DNA from: Prorocentrum cordatum
Lineage: Eukaryota; Sar; Dinophyceae; Prorocentrales; Prorocentraceae
Direction: 5' to 3'
Assembly (NCBI GenBank): GCA_963575745.1
Contig: CAUYUJ010019899.1
Coordinates: 62,001-126,000 of the forward strand
DNA: 64,000 nucleotides
Shown: in pieces, positions 36,906 through 47,815 of the stretch
Layout: each line of letters opens with the position of its first letter
How positions within the stretch are numbered: position 1 is the first letter of the stretch
The notes under the pieces: generated by a model
The model's database searches: none
The model's input: only the letters and a program-made list of their open reading frames with translations
Told to the model about the DNA's origin: nothing
Program-made: the position numbers and the translations under genes

Positions 36906-37597
36906 CACGACTCTTCCACGTGCCGAGGGGCACGGCGGCGGATGGGGAAGTTTCGGCAGGATCTGGGGGCGGGGGCATCTGGGGGTCCGCGGGGGTCGGG
37001 AGGACAGGATTCGGAAGTATCTGCGTGTCTCGCTTGTTTTCCTGGGGAAGGGGCCCGAGGTTTTGAGCTGCCTTTAGTAGCAGGGGTGATGAGGAGGACG
37101 ATCGACTTCAAAGTTTCTGTGAGGTGGTGGGATGTTTCCAGCAGCTTCCCGTAGCAGAAAGGATGACGAGGCTGAGCAGGAGGAGGATCACATCGTTTTG
37201 GAGATACGGGGTGATCAAGATGAGGGGGGTGAGACGTAAAATGGAACGATGGCTGATTGTCTGTAAAGAGGCACGGATTGTTTGTTAGGACCAGGAAGAG
37301 GAAGGAGCCAGAAAGGAGTAGGAGGAGGAGGAGGAGGAAGAGGAGGAGGAGGAGGAGGATGGGAGAGAGGTGGAAGAAGAGGAGACAGGAGGAGTAGGGG
37401 GGGGGCGGGGAGGAGGAGAAGAAGGTGGGAGGGAGGCAAGGATCGACAGGAGGACGGAGAGAGGTAAGGACAGCAGGCAGTACTGGTTTGTTGAGAGACC
37501 CCCTTTGCTGTCCCTCCCTGCCCGCCCACTCCTCCTCATCCCTCCCCCCCCCTCTCCATCCCCCCGCCTCCCCTCCTCCTCCCGCCTCCCTCCCCAG
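36906..37597. other. Gene-free stretch with (GGA)n and C/T tract
   Basis: GGA triplets at about 37318-37470, then a CCTCC-rich pyrimidine tract (37535-37595) that looks like an intron end, terminating CCCCAG. Confidence 0.5.
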
Positions 37598-37695
37598 AGG
37601 ACCTGTTCGACTGCAGCGCGAACTTCGAGGACGGGTCCTGGAGGCCCGCGTGGGCCCCAAAGGAGGCTGGGCGGGAGAAGGCGCGGCCAGCCTCG
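37598..37695 (+). CDS. Gene E candidate, exon piece with DC-x-A-x-F motif
   Basis: After a strong acceptor (polypyrimidine tract and TCCCCAG ending 37597) one frame reads EDLFDCSANFEDGSWRPAW. A DC.A.F..W pattern is common in Cys-rich dinoflagellate proteins next to WCC/GC modules, and such a module occurs downstream at 38983. Only this short piece is supported; the 3' boundary is a guess. Confidence 0.4.
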
Positions 37696-37699
37696 ACGA

Positions 37700-38265
37700 C
37701 CATCGGTCGCCGAAAGGGAGATTGTCCTGCTCTCCAGGCGCCTTTCCATGTCAGAGTCGGGCAGTGCTCCCTCCTTCCTCCTCTTGGGTGGTCCCCAGAG
37801 GCCTGGACCCCCTCCGGGGCCAGCTTTTGCATCCCGAGCTGTTGTGTGGACGGTGCTCGGGCACCGTACGGGCCCCTGGGGGCCGAAAACGAGTGGAAGG
37901 GGGTCTCACGACGAGAGGCCGAAAACGACGCCAGATCACGAGCTCTGCGCTTCTGTTCACGACCTCGGCGCCGCGAGGCCAGTTCGACAGACACCCCTGG
38001 TGCCAACGTCCCCCCCCCTGCCCCCCGGTGACTTCCGGGATTGCCTCGGGAGGAGGTGTCCAGATTTCTCCGGAGGCTCTACAGGGGAGGCCCGCAAGAG
38101 GAGCCCTGCATCATCGACCTTCGAGCCTCGACCCTCGATGCTCGATCCTCGACGCGCGGCCCGGGATCCTCGATGCTCGGTCCCCCTCCTCCTCAGCCAG
38201 GGGCGCGCAGCAGGGGATGGCGCGAGGAGGCCGCCTCGTGGGAAAACTGGGGGCGTGCAGTGAGC
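37700..38265. other. Gene-free stretch with TCGATCCTCGA-type repeats
   Basis: GC-rich sequence. At about 38115-38185 short CCTCGA/GATGCTCG units repeat; the inverted type occurs at 38430-38480 and related units at 45775-45810 and 60000-60080. Confidence 0.4.
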
Positions 38266-38403
38266 ACGCATGGTGAGGATGACCAACGTCTGAGGGTTGC
38301 CCTTGCATCCTCCCCCTTCGGCCCACCCTTGGCCGCTTCCGCTGGCCGCGCCCCGCTCGCAAAGCGCTGACATGGCCTTCCAAGGCCCTGGCATCCTTAT
38401 GTA
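38266..38403. repeat. Dispersed repeat A, copy 3
   Basis: Shares ACGCATGGTGAGGATG, TTGCCCTTGCATCCT, GGCCGCTTCCGCTGGCC and the right end GCATCCTTATG with copies at 64 and 2058. Confidence 0.65.
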
Positions 38404-38534
38404 TCGCGCGTTCTTGTTCACACGGGTTGACTGCCATCGAGGATGGAGACTGGAGGATCGAGAGGTCGAGGATCCAGGGTCCAGGATCGCATCGGGCCCC
38501 CCCTCCTCTGCGGGCCTCCTCCGGAGGCCCGAGG

Positions 38535-38745
38535 CGGGGAGGTGTCCACAACCATCGCCCGGGGGATCGATCTTTGGGGACCCCGGCAGGCGGCGGATGT
38601 GGATATATACACTCGGGCCCCCATGGGGGCAAGATGTATGCACACCCGCCGCCCGCAGGGCTCCCGTGGCGTCGGTGCCCTCCCTGCAGCGGTGGACATG
38701 GATCTCTGCCCCGCACGTGGAGGCGTCGTCCTGAGGCACCAGGGG
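38535..38745. repeat. Dispersed repeat C, copy 1
   Basis: GGGGATCGATCTTTGGGGAC, GCAGGCGGCGGATGTGG and CACCCGCCGCCCGC match in order the segment at 45525-45690. Confidence 0.6.
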
Positions 38746-38771
38746 TGGTCTCTGGGGGCGGAGGGAGAATT

Positions 38772-38950
38772 CCTCCTCCTCCTCCTCCTCCTCCTCCTCC
38801 TCCTCCTCCTCCTCCTCCTCCTCCTCCTCCTCCTCCTCCTCCCTCCCTCCCTGCCTGCCTGCCTGCCTGCCTGCCTCCTCCCTCCCTCCCTCCCTCCCTC
38901 CCTCCCTCCCTCCCTCCCTCCTTCCCTCCCCTCCCTCCCTCCCCCCTCCC
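38772..38950 (+). repeat. (CTC)n, (CTGC)n and (CCCT)n compound microsatellite
   Basis: CTC triplets (38773-38848), then CTGC tetranucleotides (38853-38875), then CCCT tetranucleotides to 38950. Confidence 0.95.
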
Positions 38951-38982
38951 TCGTCCACGACCCTCGTCCGCACATACCGAAG

Positions 38983-39130
38983 GCACAACTGGTCGGCAGG
39001 CCACAAGCTCTGGTGCTGCGGCGCGTACGCGCGCGGCTGCGACGGCGAGGACGGCGCCATCGACTGCGGGGCGGGCGAGCCCAAGGCTCTGGCCGCCAGG
39101 AAGCATTCCCGCACCCGTGCGGGCACCCTC
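38983..39130 (+). CDS. Gene E candidate, Cys-rich WCC...GC exon
   Basis: The frame with HNWSAGHKLWCCGAYARGCD, then IDCGAGEPKALAARK matches the W-x(5)-W-C-C-x(5-6)-G-C...D-C-x-A-G pattern I associate with Cys-rich dinoflagellate proteins. Both Cys pairs are intact. It follows a pyrimidine-rich microsatellite with a weak AG acceptor. With 37598-37695 it may form one + strand gene. The module's role is unknown; paired Cys suggest disulfides or metal binding. Confidence 0.45.
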
Positions 39131-39177
39131 GGAAGAGAAGCTCCTGGCCATTTTCCTCTTCCTCCTCTTACGATTCC

Positions 39178-39204
39178 TCCTCCTCCTCCTCCTCCTCCTC
39201 ATCC

Positions 39205-39284
<80 letters not shown>

Positions 39285-39420
39285 TTGCTTATCCTCCTCC
39301 TTCTCCTCCTCCTCCTTCTTTTCCTCGTCCTCCTCCTCCCCCTCCTAATTACTCCTCCTCGTCCTCCTCGTCCTCCTCCCCCTCCCCCTCCTCCTTCTCC
39401 TCCTCCTCCTCCTCGCCTTG
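39178..39420 (+). repeat. (CTC)n-(ATC)n-(CTC)n compound microsatellite
   Basis: ATC triplets fill 39199-39283, with CTC-type triplets on both sides. Confidence 0.95.
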
Positions 39421-40615
39421 GTCGCACCCATCGCCTTGGTCGCACCCATCGCATGTCTTCGAAGGGTCCCAGCAAGGCCTTGTCGAGTTCGATGTGGACG
39501 GCGATCGGTGCGACTGTTTCGCCATCCGCGTCCTCGGGCAATTTTCGACTTGTGCTGACAGCGATCTCAGAGTGCGACCAATCAATGAGTTGGAGGCCAG
39601 CGACGGCCGCTCTCTTTCGGCGGCGCGATGGACGGCTCCTCTGCCGGGGCAAGGGGCCCCCGGGCGGGCCACGACGCCACAGGGGCGCCGCGCTTCCTCG
39701 CGGGCGACCTCCCAGCCATGGTCACGACGCCGACCTGGCAGCGAGCATCCGTAGACATGAGCCCTATCAGATGTGCAGATGACCTGAGCAAGACGGCGTT
39801 TTTTTCGGCCGCGGGCGAGGTGGCACTGCATCGGACCCCCCGCCCAAGCAACACCGGGTGGACGAGACGCCCAAGCGTGCATGTAGGCCCCGCTGCGGAC
39901 GCGGCCACACTGCTGACGCACGCGTTCACTTGCGCGCCAGGCACGGCTTGCGCGCACTGCCCCGCGGGGCCAGGGTCGGCGGAGGCCATGGCCCGCGATG
40001 GGGGCAGCTCAAGGAGAGCGCGCGCGCTATTGGAAACATCTCATTCGCATGCTGGCCGCGGGGTGCCTCGAGACCGCGCGGCGACTCGAGGCGGCCAGGC
40101 TGGCCTTCTTCCGGTCGGGCGAGGTGCGCTCCTCAGGGCTGCGAAGCGCGTGGCGCCGAGCGCAATTATTGTACAGGGCCCCGCGGGCAGCGCGCTGCTG
40201 AGCGGACTTGGGCCCTTCGCGCTGCTGGGCCCCGAGAGTAACCGACTCGACGGGGGCGCCTCTCCCCTCGGCAGCCCATGCTGGGCGGCGCCCGCGCAGA
40301 GCCGCACTCGGGACATCGGACACGCTCGACCACGCCCCATGCCCTGCAGCGCTGGCGCCCGTCAGAGAGGCGGACGGACCTCCGCGCCAGCTAGTTCAAG
40401 TGGCACCGGCCCTGGGCACGCGACCCCGCAGCTCATTCCCGGCCCCTCCGCGCGCTTCTCCGCGCGCGGCGGGGGGGTCGCGCCTCGACCGAACCGCAAC
40501 TGCGACGCGGTCCACCGACGGGCGCGGCTGCCCCATGGCCGCGGCAGACGGAATCTGACCTGAGAGCAGCGGCCTCTATCATGGACACCAGCAGCGTGGA
40601 CAATATCCCAGTGAG
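39421..40615. other. Possible exon remnants, gene not resolved
   Basis: Minus-strand frame at about 39450-39620 reads LQLIDWSHSEIAVSTSRKLP and IAVHIELDKALLGPF, protein-like but short. Plus-strand frame at 39998-40201 reads RYWKHLIRMLAAGCLETARR and AARLAFFRSGEVRSSGLR with a stop at 40199. A Cys/His cluster (CRPRCGRGHTADARVHLRAR) lies at about 39880-39945. The pieces are on different strands and frames; decayed gene or element fragments are the best guess. Confidence 0.3.
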
Positions 40616-40800
40616 TTTTATTTTGAACATGATTATTATTATTATTTCTATTATTATTATTATGATTATTATTATTATTCTTATTGTTGTTACCATTACT
40701 ATTGTTATTATTGCTATTATTATTATTATGTTTATTATTACTATTATTATTAGTATTATTATTCTTGCTATTATTATTACTATTATTAAAAGTAGGATTA
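40616..40800 (+). repeat. (TTA)n microsatellite
   Basis: ATT/TTA triplets with GTT and CTT interruptions, the most AT-rich triplet array in the window. Confidence 0.95.
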
Positions 40801-42375
40801 CTATCGCGAGGTGGGAGGTGGCTTCGGAATCGCGACGCGGGATTCGGGGCGCCTGCGGGCGGCGCTACGCGCAGCGAGTTTACCGCTGCCAGGGGCGCGG
40901 ATGCAGCCCCCCCCCGCCCCCCGGCCCCCCCAGTTAAGCTGTGTGGGGGGGGATTTCGAAGCCCGCTTCCTCGGGACTGGGATGGCGGGCGATGGCCGCG
41001 CCGACGACGACGGCAGGAGGCGCCGATGAGGACGGGGGGGCACTTCGTTGCGTTGCGAAGCTGGGACAAGGAGGGACGCGCGGGGTTCGGTGCAGTAGTG
41101 CCTTTCCCTTCAAACACACGACGCGACAACATGGCCTCCATGACCTGGCCAGCGTGTTGACCCTGTGAGATCATGCGCAGCGGGCGTAGACCGTCGTTCA
41201 AGATACAGACCACGGCCTGCCCGCCAGGATGGGCCGATGTGATGAGGGGGCTCTTGGGGCCACACCGCGACGCGACGAAGTTCTAAAAGATCCGCTGTCG
41301 CTGAAGTGCCCCATCTACACTCGCGAGGCTGGGGGCTTCCGCGATCTCTGCAGCCATCTGGGCAGCCATCTCCCGACCACTCCGAGGCCCGCGCCCGCGC
41401 CCGCGCCTCCTGCAGGCGGCACCTTCGGCGAGGATGCCGTCGGCGAAGCCATCGCGGCCCAGCCGGCCAACGCCACCGGGCGCCGCCAGGGGCGGCGGCG
41501 GGGGCGCAGCCGCGCCGGCGCCGACGCAGGCTCGCACGGGGGGGCAAGAAGGAGAAGGACGAGCCCCCGAAGCTGCCCCACGCCTTCTGGTCGCTCGGTG
41601 CTCGCGGCGCAGGCGCGCCGCGACAGGCCGCGCCCGCGCGCCCCCCTCTCGTGGGCACCCCCCCGCGAGGGCAGCGCGACCCTGCGCGCGGGCAGCGCGC
41701 CCCAGGAGCCCGCGGCCCGCCTCGCGTCGCGCGCGCCCCCGGCGGCCTTCTAGCGCGCGGCGCGTATCGCGCCGCGGCCCGGGGGCCAAGGCGCCGAAAA
41801 GACCGGCGCGCATCGAGGCCGCGCAGGCCTGGGAGTCGAGGGCCCCGACGATCGCAACGGCTGGAGGTGACGGCGGCGGCCCACGGCTTAAGGCCCAGGG
41901 CGCCGTGCGAGGAGGAGTCGCGGGAGCAGCGGCGCCTGACTGCCGCGAGCTCCCGCTTGACCACGAAGCTCGCCTCGACTGTTTGCCCCCGCATCCCAGA
42001 CGCGACCAGGTCCGAAGGCGAAGTAGCAATCCGCGGCTCGGCGCCGCGGGGCCCGCTGGAAGGGGAGGCGCGCACACGGTGAGACAGGCGAATTGAATCA
42101 TTCCGCCCTGGGACCTCGCGAAGGCGGTTGGAATACTACGCGGGGGCATGTGTTTCGCAGCTCGATTCGTCTGGCGGCGTTGGAGGTTCGGGGTATCATC
42201 GCTCCGAGACGGCGGCGCTGGCTCGCACGGGTTCCTGGAAAACCTGCAGCTACGAGGATGCGGGTCTGCGCGTTCATCCGCTAATCTACTTACTCGCCGC
42301 CCCCTTGGATCCGCTCGGGGGGTTGGGCATGTGGTGCCAGAATGGGTGGAGGGTGGTTGGGGGAAGAGGCGGTTG
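40801..42375. other. GC-rich stretch with weak coding hints
   Basis: Minus-strand 41130-41213 reads ILNDGLRPLRMISQGQHAGQ, loosely like the finger region of a LINE reverse transcriptase and possibly a decayed fragment. Plus-strand 41890-42020 reads EEESREQRRLTAASSRLTTK then LASTVCPRIPDATRSE, protein-like but isolated. No complete gene is supported. Confidence 0.25.
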
Positions 42376-42379
42376 GAGG

Positions 42380-42570
42380 AAAAGGAGGAGGAGGAGGAGG
42401 AGGAGGAGGAGGAGGAGGAAGGAGGAGAGGAGGAGAGGAGGAGGAGGTAGGAGGAGGAGGAGGAGGAGAGGAGAGGAGGAGGAAGAGGGGGGGGAGGAGG
42501 AGGAGGACGAGGAGGAGAGGAGGAGGAGGGGAGGAGGAGGAGGAGGAGGAGGAGGAGGAGGAGGAGGGGG
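42380..42570 (+). repeat. (GGA)n microsatellite
   Basis: GGA/GAG triplets with small interruptions over about 190 bp. Confidence 0.95.
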
Positions 42571-43254
42571 GAAGGGTTGGGCAGGCCCAGTCAGTTGACG
42601 CAAAGCAGAATCCAGAGCGCGCGGCCACGGCCGAGGCTCTCGAGGAGGGCGCGGGGGCCGCGGGCGCCGCGGAGGGAGAGGCTCGCCCTCGCGCTTGGGC
42701 GACCGCCCCCCGCAGGGCCGATTGCGTCGGGGCTTTGGGGGGGGCGGGCGCTCGCGGGCCTGCGCCCCGAGGGCGTCGCGTGGCGCACCGCGGCAACGGC
42801 AGGTGCAGGAGCACCGTGGGCTCCTGGAGGTTCGCTCGGTCGCTCCTCTTCCCTCCTCCCGGGGACGCTCGGCATCTCCCTGTCCCCCTCCTTCTCTTTC
42901 CTCCTCCTCCTCCTCCTCCTCCATCTCCTCCGAGTCTCCTCCTCTTGCTCCTCTTGCTCCTCCTCCTCCTCCTCCTCCTCCTCATCCTCATCCTCATCCT
43001 CATCCTCATCCTTCTCCTCCCCCTCGTCCTCCTCTTCTTCTGCCTTTCCCTGATAGATTCGCCGGCCCAGCGGGCCAGAGGCGTGTCAAGATCTCCGGTA
43101 GCTGCGTAGAGTATTTCTATTTCGCGCGCGGAGCGGCCAGTGGGAGTCTCCAGGCGAAAAGTATCCGGCCGGTCTGGGTCAGAGATCCCTGGCCGGGTCG
43201 GGTCGGGTGGGCGCTGCCCTCGAGGCCTCTCAGACAGCCCGAGGACGGGCCAAG
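42571..43254. other. Gene-free stretch with (CTC)n and (CATCCT)n
   Basis: GC-rich sequence (42580-42880), then CTC triplets and five CATCCT hexamers (42983-43012). No gene is supported. Confidence 0.5.
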
Positions 43255-43755
43255 TGGCCCCGAAGAGGCCCCCAAGATAGAACAAGAGGGTTCCGAGATG
43301 TTTCAGGATCGTTTCAAGATGCCCAAGATTGACCCTAGATGTTTCAAGAGGCTTCCAAAAGCACTCCCAAGAGGGCCCCAAGAGATAAAAGTAATGGATT
43401 GTCCCATGCGTTTTGGACAGATTTGGGCGTTTCCCGTTTTCGGCTTCCCGACGCCTCAAGACGGCCCAAGAGGTCTCCAAGATCGCCCCAAGAGGGTCGA
43501 AGAGGGCCCCAAGAGAGCCCCAACACGGCCCAAGAGGGCTCCAGGACCGCCCAAGACGACTCCAAGACGCCCCAAGAACGCCCCAAGAGAGGCCCCAGAG
43601 GGGGAACACGAAGCAAGATTTCAAGCCCTCGGCCATAAGCAGCTCTCAACAGGTCGCCAGAGGTCCCTAAGAGGGCCGAAGAGGCCCCCAACAGGCTGTC
43701 AGGAGGCCGCCAAGTGGCCCCCAAGAGCCCCAAAAAGGCTCCAAGTCAAGACCTA
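43255..43755. repeat. CCCCAAGAGG-type degenerate tandem repeat
   Basis: Short units such as CCCAAGAGGGCTCC, CCCCAAGAACGCCCC and CCAAGACGACTCC repeat about every 11-18 bp. It is the complement of the type at 35463-35890. Confidence 0.7.
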
Positions 43756-44030
43756 ACTACCCGAAAGCCTCGGAGAACTCTATAGGAACTTCCTGTGCAC
43801 TGCCTCCTGGTGCGCGAAAATGGGCCGGCGGAGCGAGCGAAGCGATTGATAGCAAGTTCTCCCTGTCGCACCCCGAGGCTACATCCCGATTCGCCCCCCA
43901 CGCAACCTCCGCGTTCCCCCAAAAAAAGTGGGGCGGCGGTGTCTGCCCCCTCAGGGGCGTTCAATTAATAACAAGTTCTCCCTGTTGCACCCCGAGGCCA
44001 GTTTTCAGGGCGGGCCGGGCGTTTCGCCGG
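43756..44030. repeat. Duplicated AACAAGTTCTCCCTG segment
   Basis: A block with GCAAGTTCTCCCTGTCGCACCC then CGAGGC occurs at about 43850 and again, slightly changed, at about 43968. No gene. Confidence 0.6.
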
Positions 44031-44039
44031 AGACTTCCT

Positions 44040-44440
44040 TACCATGTAGACTCTGAAGCTTAAGTATTGGCAACAGCTTCCCAGATGGACGGCGGGTGGT
44101 CTTCAGAATGTGGCTCCCGCCTTGGCGCGGCGCACATGCGCTCCACAAAAGTTAGAAGAATTTCACGAATTGAGGGCGGGTGGTGTTCAAGATGTGGCTC
44201 TCGCTTCCTAGCGCAGCGCTCCTTCGTATTACATATTTGCAAGAGCTTCACGGATTGAAGGCGGATGGTTTTCAACATGTGGCTCTCGCTTCAGCGCAGC
44301 GCACATTCGTATTACACTTGTGTAAGTGTTTCAAGGATTGAGGGCTGAGGGCGGGTGGTTTTCAAAATGCGTCTCTCGCTTTAGCGCGGCGCACATTCGT
44401 TTCAAACAATTGCAAGAGTTTCACGGGTCCCCATCATCAA
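44040..44440. repeat. Tandem array of an 85-bp unit, four copies
   Basis: The anchor GCGGRTGGTYTTCA starts at 44092, 44176, 44261 and 44351 (spacings 84, 85, 90). Units carry AATGTGGCTCYCGC, GCGCAGCGCACATTCG and AAGAGTTTCACGGATTGA. The frames across it are repeat translations. Confidence 0.85.
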
Positions 44441-45524
44441 CGTACCAGAAACTATGTTTCGAATGGGTTCAGGACTATGTGGGTGCAACAGTCACGTTGG
44501 TTCTTTGTGTTGGAGTCCTTGGAATGGCGTCCTGGCGCGATTCAGGATCGTCAAGACGCAACAATCAGGTTGATCCGTGGCGTTGGAATCCCGAGAATAA
44601 TGTTTTGGTATGCTTCCGGGTCTTCAAACGGTTGTCTTCCAACGAGGCAGTTCCCTCAATGGAAATGAATCGCTGTAGGGGCATATTAAGAGGGAGCTTG
44701 GAGGGAGGGTTTACTCTCACATCGTTGATGACTCCTGGGTTTACACTGGTCGTCCTCCTCCTCCTCCTTCTCCTCCTCCTCCTCCTCCTCCATCTAGACC
44801 CCCCCCGTTGTCCTCGTGCCTCCTTTTCTCATCATTCATTTCTCCCTCCCCGCTTGCCCTCTCCACGGGGCACGGGGGCAACCTCCTTGCCCGCCTCCCC
44901 GCGAAGGGGTGGACCTCGCAGAAGAGGACGTGGTGTTGCGAGAAGGAGTCCAAGGGCTGCCCGAGCAAGGCGAGGCCTCCCCCCCCACCCTAGAAACGAC
45001 ATTGACCGACAGAGGACCTGTGAAAGGTGTGAATTGCAGGGCGGGGCTAGTACCTCGCGCGTAACTAGGTGGCCTTCCGCCATCCGCCCCCCGTGCCTCC
45101 TCCGCCCTCCCTGCCAACGCTACCCCTCCTCCCGCCTGCCCCTTCCCCCCCATGCCCCCTCCCCCGCTTCCTCCCCGTCCCCATGCCCCGTCCGTACTCA
45201 CCATCCCTTTTCCTCACCATCATCACTGCTCCCACTCTCCCCTCTCTCTCCTCTTCATCCTCCTCCTGCTTCCTCTCTCGTTCCTCCCTCGTTCCCCCTC
45301 CGCCGTCGTCCACCTCGCTCATCTTGGCATCCGTTTCTACCATATTCACCTCTACACGTCGGTCGCTGAAAGTAGATGTTCTTGGATTCCCAGATCCCCA
45401 TCTACCGCAAGCGCCTTCCTGCTCCGAGAACCCTTATGCCTTTGCTGTGTCTTGCCGTTCTCTTGGAGGGCCTGAACCCGATCTCCCGTATCCGCCTTCC
45501 TGCTTCATGTTTTACCGACCGCCG
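44441..45524. other. Gene-free stretch, partly pyrimidine-rich
   Basis: Lower-GC sequence (44441-44740), a (CTC)n patch (44752-44795), and a long CCCTCC-rich region (45060-45330). Frames are open but without domain-like sequence. Confidence 0.4.
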
Positions 45525-45690
45525 CCTGGAGGATCAATTTTCGGGGACCTCGGCAGGCGGTGAATATGGAAGTCGTCGGGCCCCGGGGAGGCCAAACTAT
45601 ATCCATATCCACCGCCCGCTGGGGCACCAGGACGTCGGTTCCCAGGCGGCGAATACGGATAACACCTCGCCTCCCCCCCAGGCCCCTCCT
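45525..45690. repeat. Dispersed repeat C, copy 2
   Basis: CCTGGAGGATCAATTTTCGG, GGCAGGCGGTGAATATGG and CCACCGCCCGC match the order in 38535-38745. Confidence 0.6.
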
Positions 45691-45808
45691 GGGGTGCGTT
45701 CTTGAACCCAGCCCGTGGCGACGAAGACGCCCCAGGAGGCCCAGAGAGGGCGAACGACGCCCCGAAGCCTCGATCATCGAACCTCCACCCTGGATCCTCG
45801 AACCTCCT

Positions 45809-45841
45809 CCTCATCGTCGTCATCATCGTTACCATCATCAC

Positions 45842-45928
<87 letters not shown>

Positions 45929-46110
45929 AATCATCATCATCATCATGATCATCATCATAAACATAAACATGATCATCGTCATCATCACCACCATCGCCAC
46001 CATCATCATCAGCATCTTCATCATCATCATCATCATCTTCATCATCAGCATCATCATCGTCATCATCATCACCATCATCATCACTATCATCAGCAACAGC
46101 AGCAGCAGCA
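45809..46110 (+). repeat. (ATC)n microsatellite
   Basis: ATC/CAT triplets with CGT, CAC and AGC interruptions over 300 bp. Confidence 0.95.
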
Positions 46111-46577
46111 GTCATCTTCCGCCTCCCCCCCTCCACGGTATCAAGACTGGGTGGACAGAGCAACAGCACGCGACCGACGGGGCGCAGAGAGCGCCACGCG
46201 TGGTACGCCACGGGCGTTCGACGGTTGCCGCGAAGCGTCGCGGAGGCCCCCGCGCCCTGGAAGTAGGGCCGCTGCAGACCAGGAGCTCGGAAGGTGCAGC
46301 GGAGGCCCAGGCCAAGGGACACCCTGCCTGCCTCCAGGGTGCCCTGGGCTTCCTGGGCGTCGCTGGCTTTGCGAAGGGACAGCGGGACGCTCCCGCAGCA
46401 GAAAGCGATGGACGTCCCGGGGCCTCAGGGTTTGGGCCTCTTGCGGAAGGTGTCCTGTGGACTGGCCTCCACCGTACAGTTGTGGGGGGCACGAAGATTG
46501 GGGGAACGATTCTGCTCAGGGGCACTGTCTCCTCGGACGCGCCAGTGCCCTGGAAGATTAGAGTCTCCGTGTGCAGG
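46111..46577 (+). other. Weak exon-like frame, unassigned
   Basis: A + frame reads GIKTGWTEQQHATDGAQRAP and later GALGFLGVAGFAKGQRDAPA. The composition is plausible, but there is no motif and no splice context beyond the preceding ATC array. Confidence 0.25.
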
Positions 46578-46735
46578 CCCCCCAAGGCCTTGCCCAGACA
46601 TCCGACGTCGTGATCTTTCCATACGGGACTCCTGGGAGTCCCGACCAGTTCCCCCGGGGCCCGTGGCCCATCCCGAGCCGTTGTTCCACCCTCGGACCTG
46701 GCGAGGGCCCTCGGAGGCCGAAAGCGGCCAGAAAA
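46578..46735 (+). repeat. Dispersed repeat E, + copy
   Basis: Diverged copy with CCCAGACATCCGACGTCGTGA at the left and GAGGCCGAAAGCGGCC at the right. Confidence 0.55.
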
Positions 46736-46794
46736 CTCCCGTCGTGATTCTCGTCGCGACGCGAGCGTGTCTGTATGGCAGCTCGCCCTCCTCC

Positions 46795-46950
46795 GTCGGC
46801 GATGCGGCTCGATGTGGGGCCCGATCTTCTCCACGCTGGCGTCGCCGCTGCACGGCCGAGGTCGCTGACGCATCGCCGATGCATCGCGGATGTACCGCCG
46901 ATGCAGCGGCGATGCGGCACGATCCTCCGACCCCACCGAACACGGCAGGT
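46795..46950. mobile_element. Element D (GCCGATGCATCGGCGATGC type), truncated copy
   Basis: Interior GATGCGGCTCGATGTGG, GCATCGCCGATGCATCGCGG and CGATCCTCCGACCCC match the complete copies at 56655 and 57390. The AGGCCTCC end is missing on both sides. Confidence 0.6.
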
Positions 46951-47597
46951 TCGCGCCGTGTCGAGCGGCGGCGACCCCGCCGCTGGCGGTCAACGTTGAC
47001 CGCCGCCGGCGACTCAGAATTGGCCGATGCTAAACCACCTGACGCTTCGGGGACGGCCGATCCTTCCAGGTCGAGCGACCCCCGCGGTGTCAGGAACTAT
47101 CGCTGGCTGGGTCGACACGGCACGAGCGCGCCGCACTCCGACCCTACTGTTTGAAGGCCCTACGGCCAGCCCTCCCTCCCGGCGGGGAGGGGACCGAAGG
47201 GAAGGGGCCTTCCTTTCGACTCGATGACGACGTTCCTCGATGTCTCGTTGGCTGGGACTTTTGAAGAGAAAGGTCCACGGACAGGGACAGGGACAGGGGG
47301 AAGCGGTAGCGGCGACAACGACGACAAGGACGACGACGACGACGTCGACGACGACGACGACTCGAGTGGAATAGCTTTTCACACACCCCGACAGGGTCCG
47401 ACCCTGCCTGAGAGGCCTCTACACCAATCAAAGACACAATTGTACGATATCAAACTCTCCTGTTTTGGGGTGCCCCTACCCTGGTTGAGCGTGATTCAGT
47501 CCAGGGTTCTCCCTCTCGACACCCTGAGCAAAGGACGCATACGGAAGGAGACAAATCGCGCTGCACGCGTTGCAACTTGCTCTGCAACTCTGCTCCC
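46951..47597. other. Gene-free stretch with a short (GAC)n
   Basis: Mixed sequence. GAC triplets lie at 47312-47363, and GAAGGCCCTACGGCCAGCC (47150) matches a repeat at 49830 and 50140. No supported gene. Confidence 0.4.
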
Positions 47598-47755
47598 CAG
47601 ACATTGGACGTCCCGACTTTTTCAGGGCGGCGTCCCTGGAAGTCCCGACCCGTTCCCCGGCACCAGTTTTCCGTCCCGCGTCGTTCTCTGACGGCCCCGA
47701 GGCCCGGCGAGGGCCCCCCGGGGCCGAAAATGGCCAAAAACCTCACGTCTTTCTT
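47598..47755 (+). repeat. Dispersed repeat E, + copy (well preserved)
   Basis: Runs from CCAGACATTGGACGTCCCGA through TTTTTCAGGGCGGCGTCCC and CCCGAGGCCCGGCGAGGGCC to GGGGCCGAAAATGGCCAAAA. It is the clearest representative of the family. Confidence 0.7.
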
Positions 47756-47756
47756 T

Positions 47757-47815
47757 ATATATATATATATATATAATATATATATTATATATATATATAT
47801 ATAATATATATATAA
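47757..47815. repeat. (AT)n microsatellite
   Basis: Alternating AT with ATAATATA interruptions, abutting the end of repeat E. Confidence 0.95.

Noticed and set aside
38111-39652. A 513-residue - frame with poly-Met and poly-Gly
   Set aside because: It crosses (ATC)n and (CTC)n arrays; only a short piece near 39450-39620 has protein-like composition.
41130-41213. Second reverse transcriptase
   Set aside because: Only about 25 residues loosely resemble an RT finger motif and no catalytic motif is nearby.
44060-45369. Frames over the 85-bp array and the following CT-rich region
   Set aside because: Repeat translation and low-complexity sequence without a domain.
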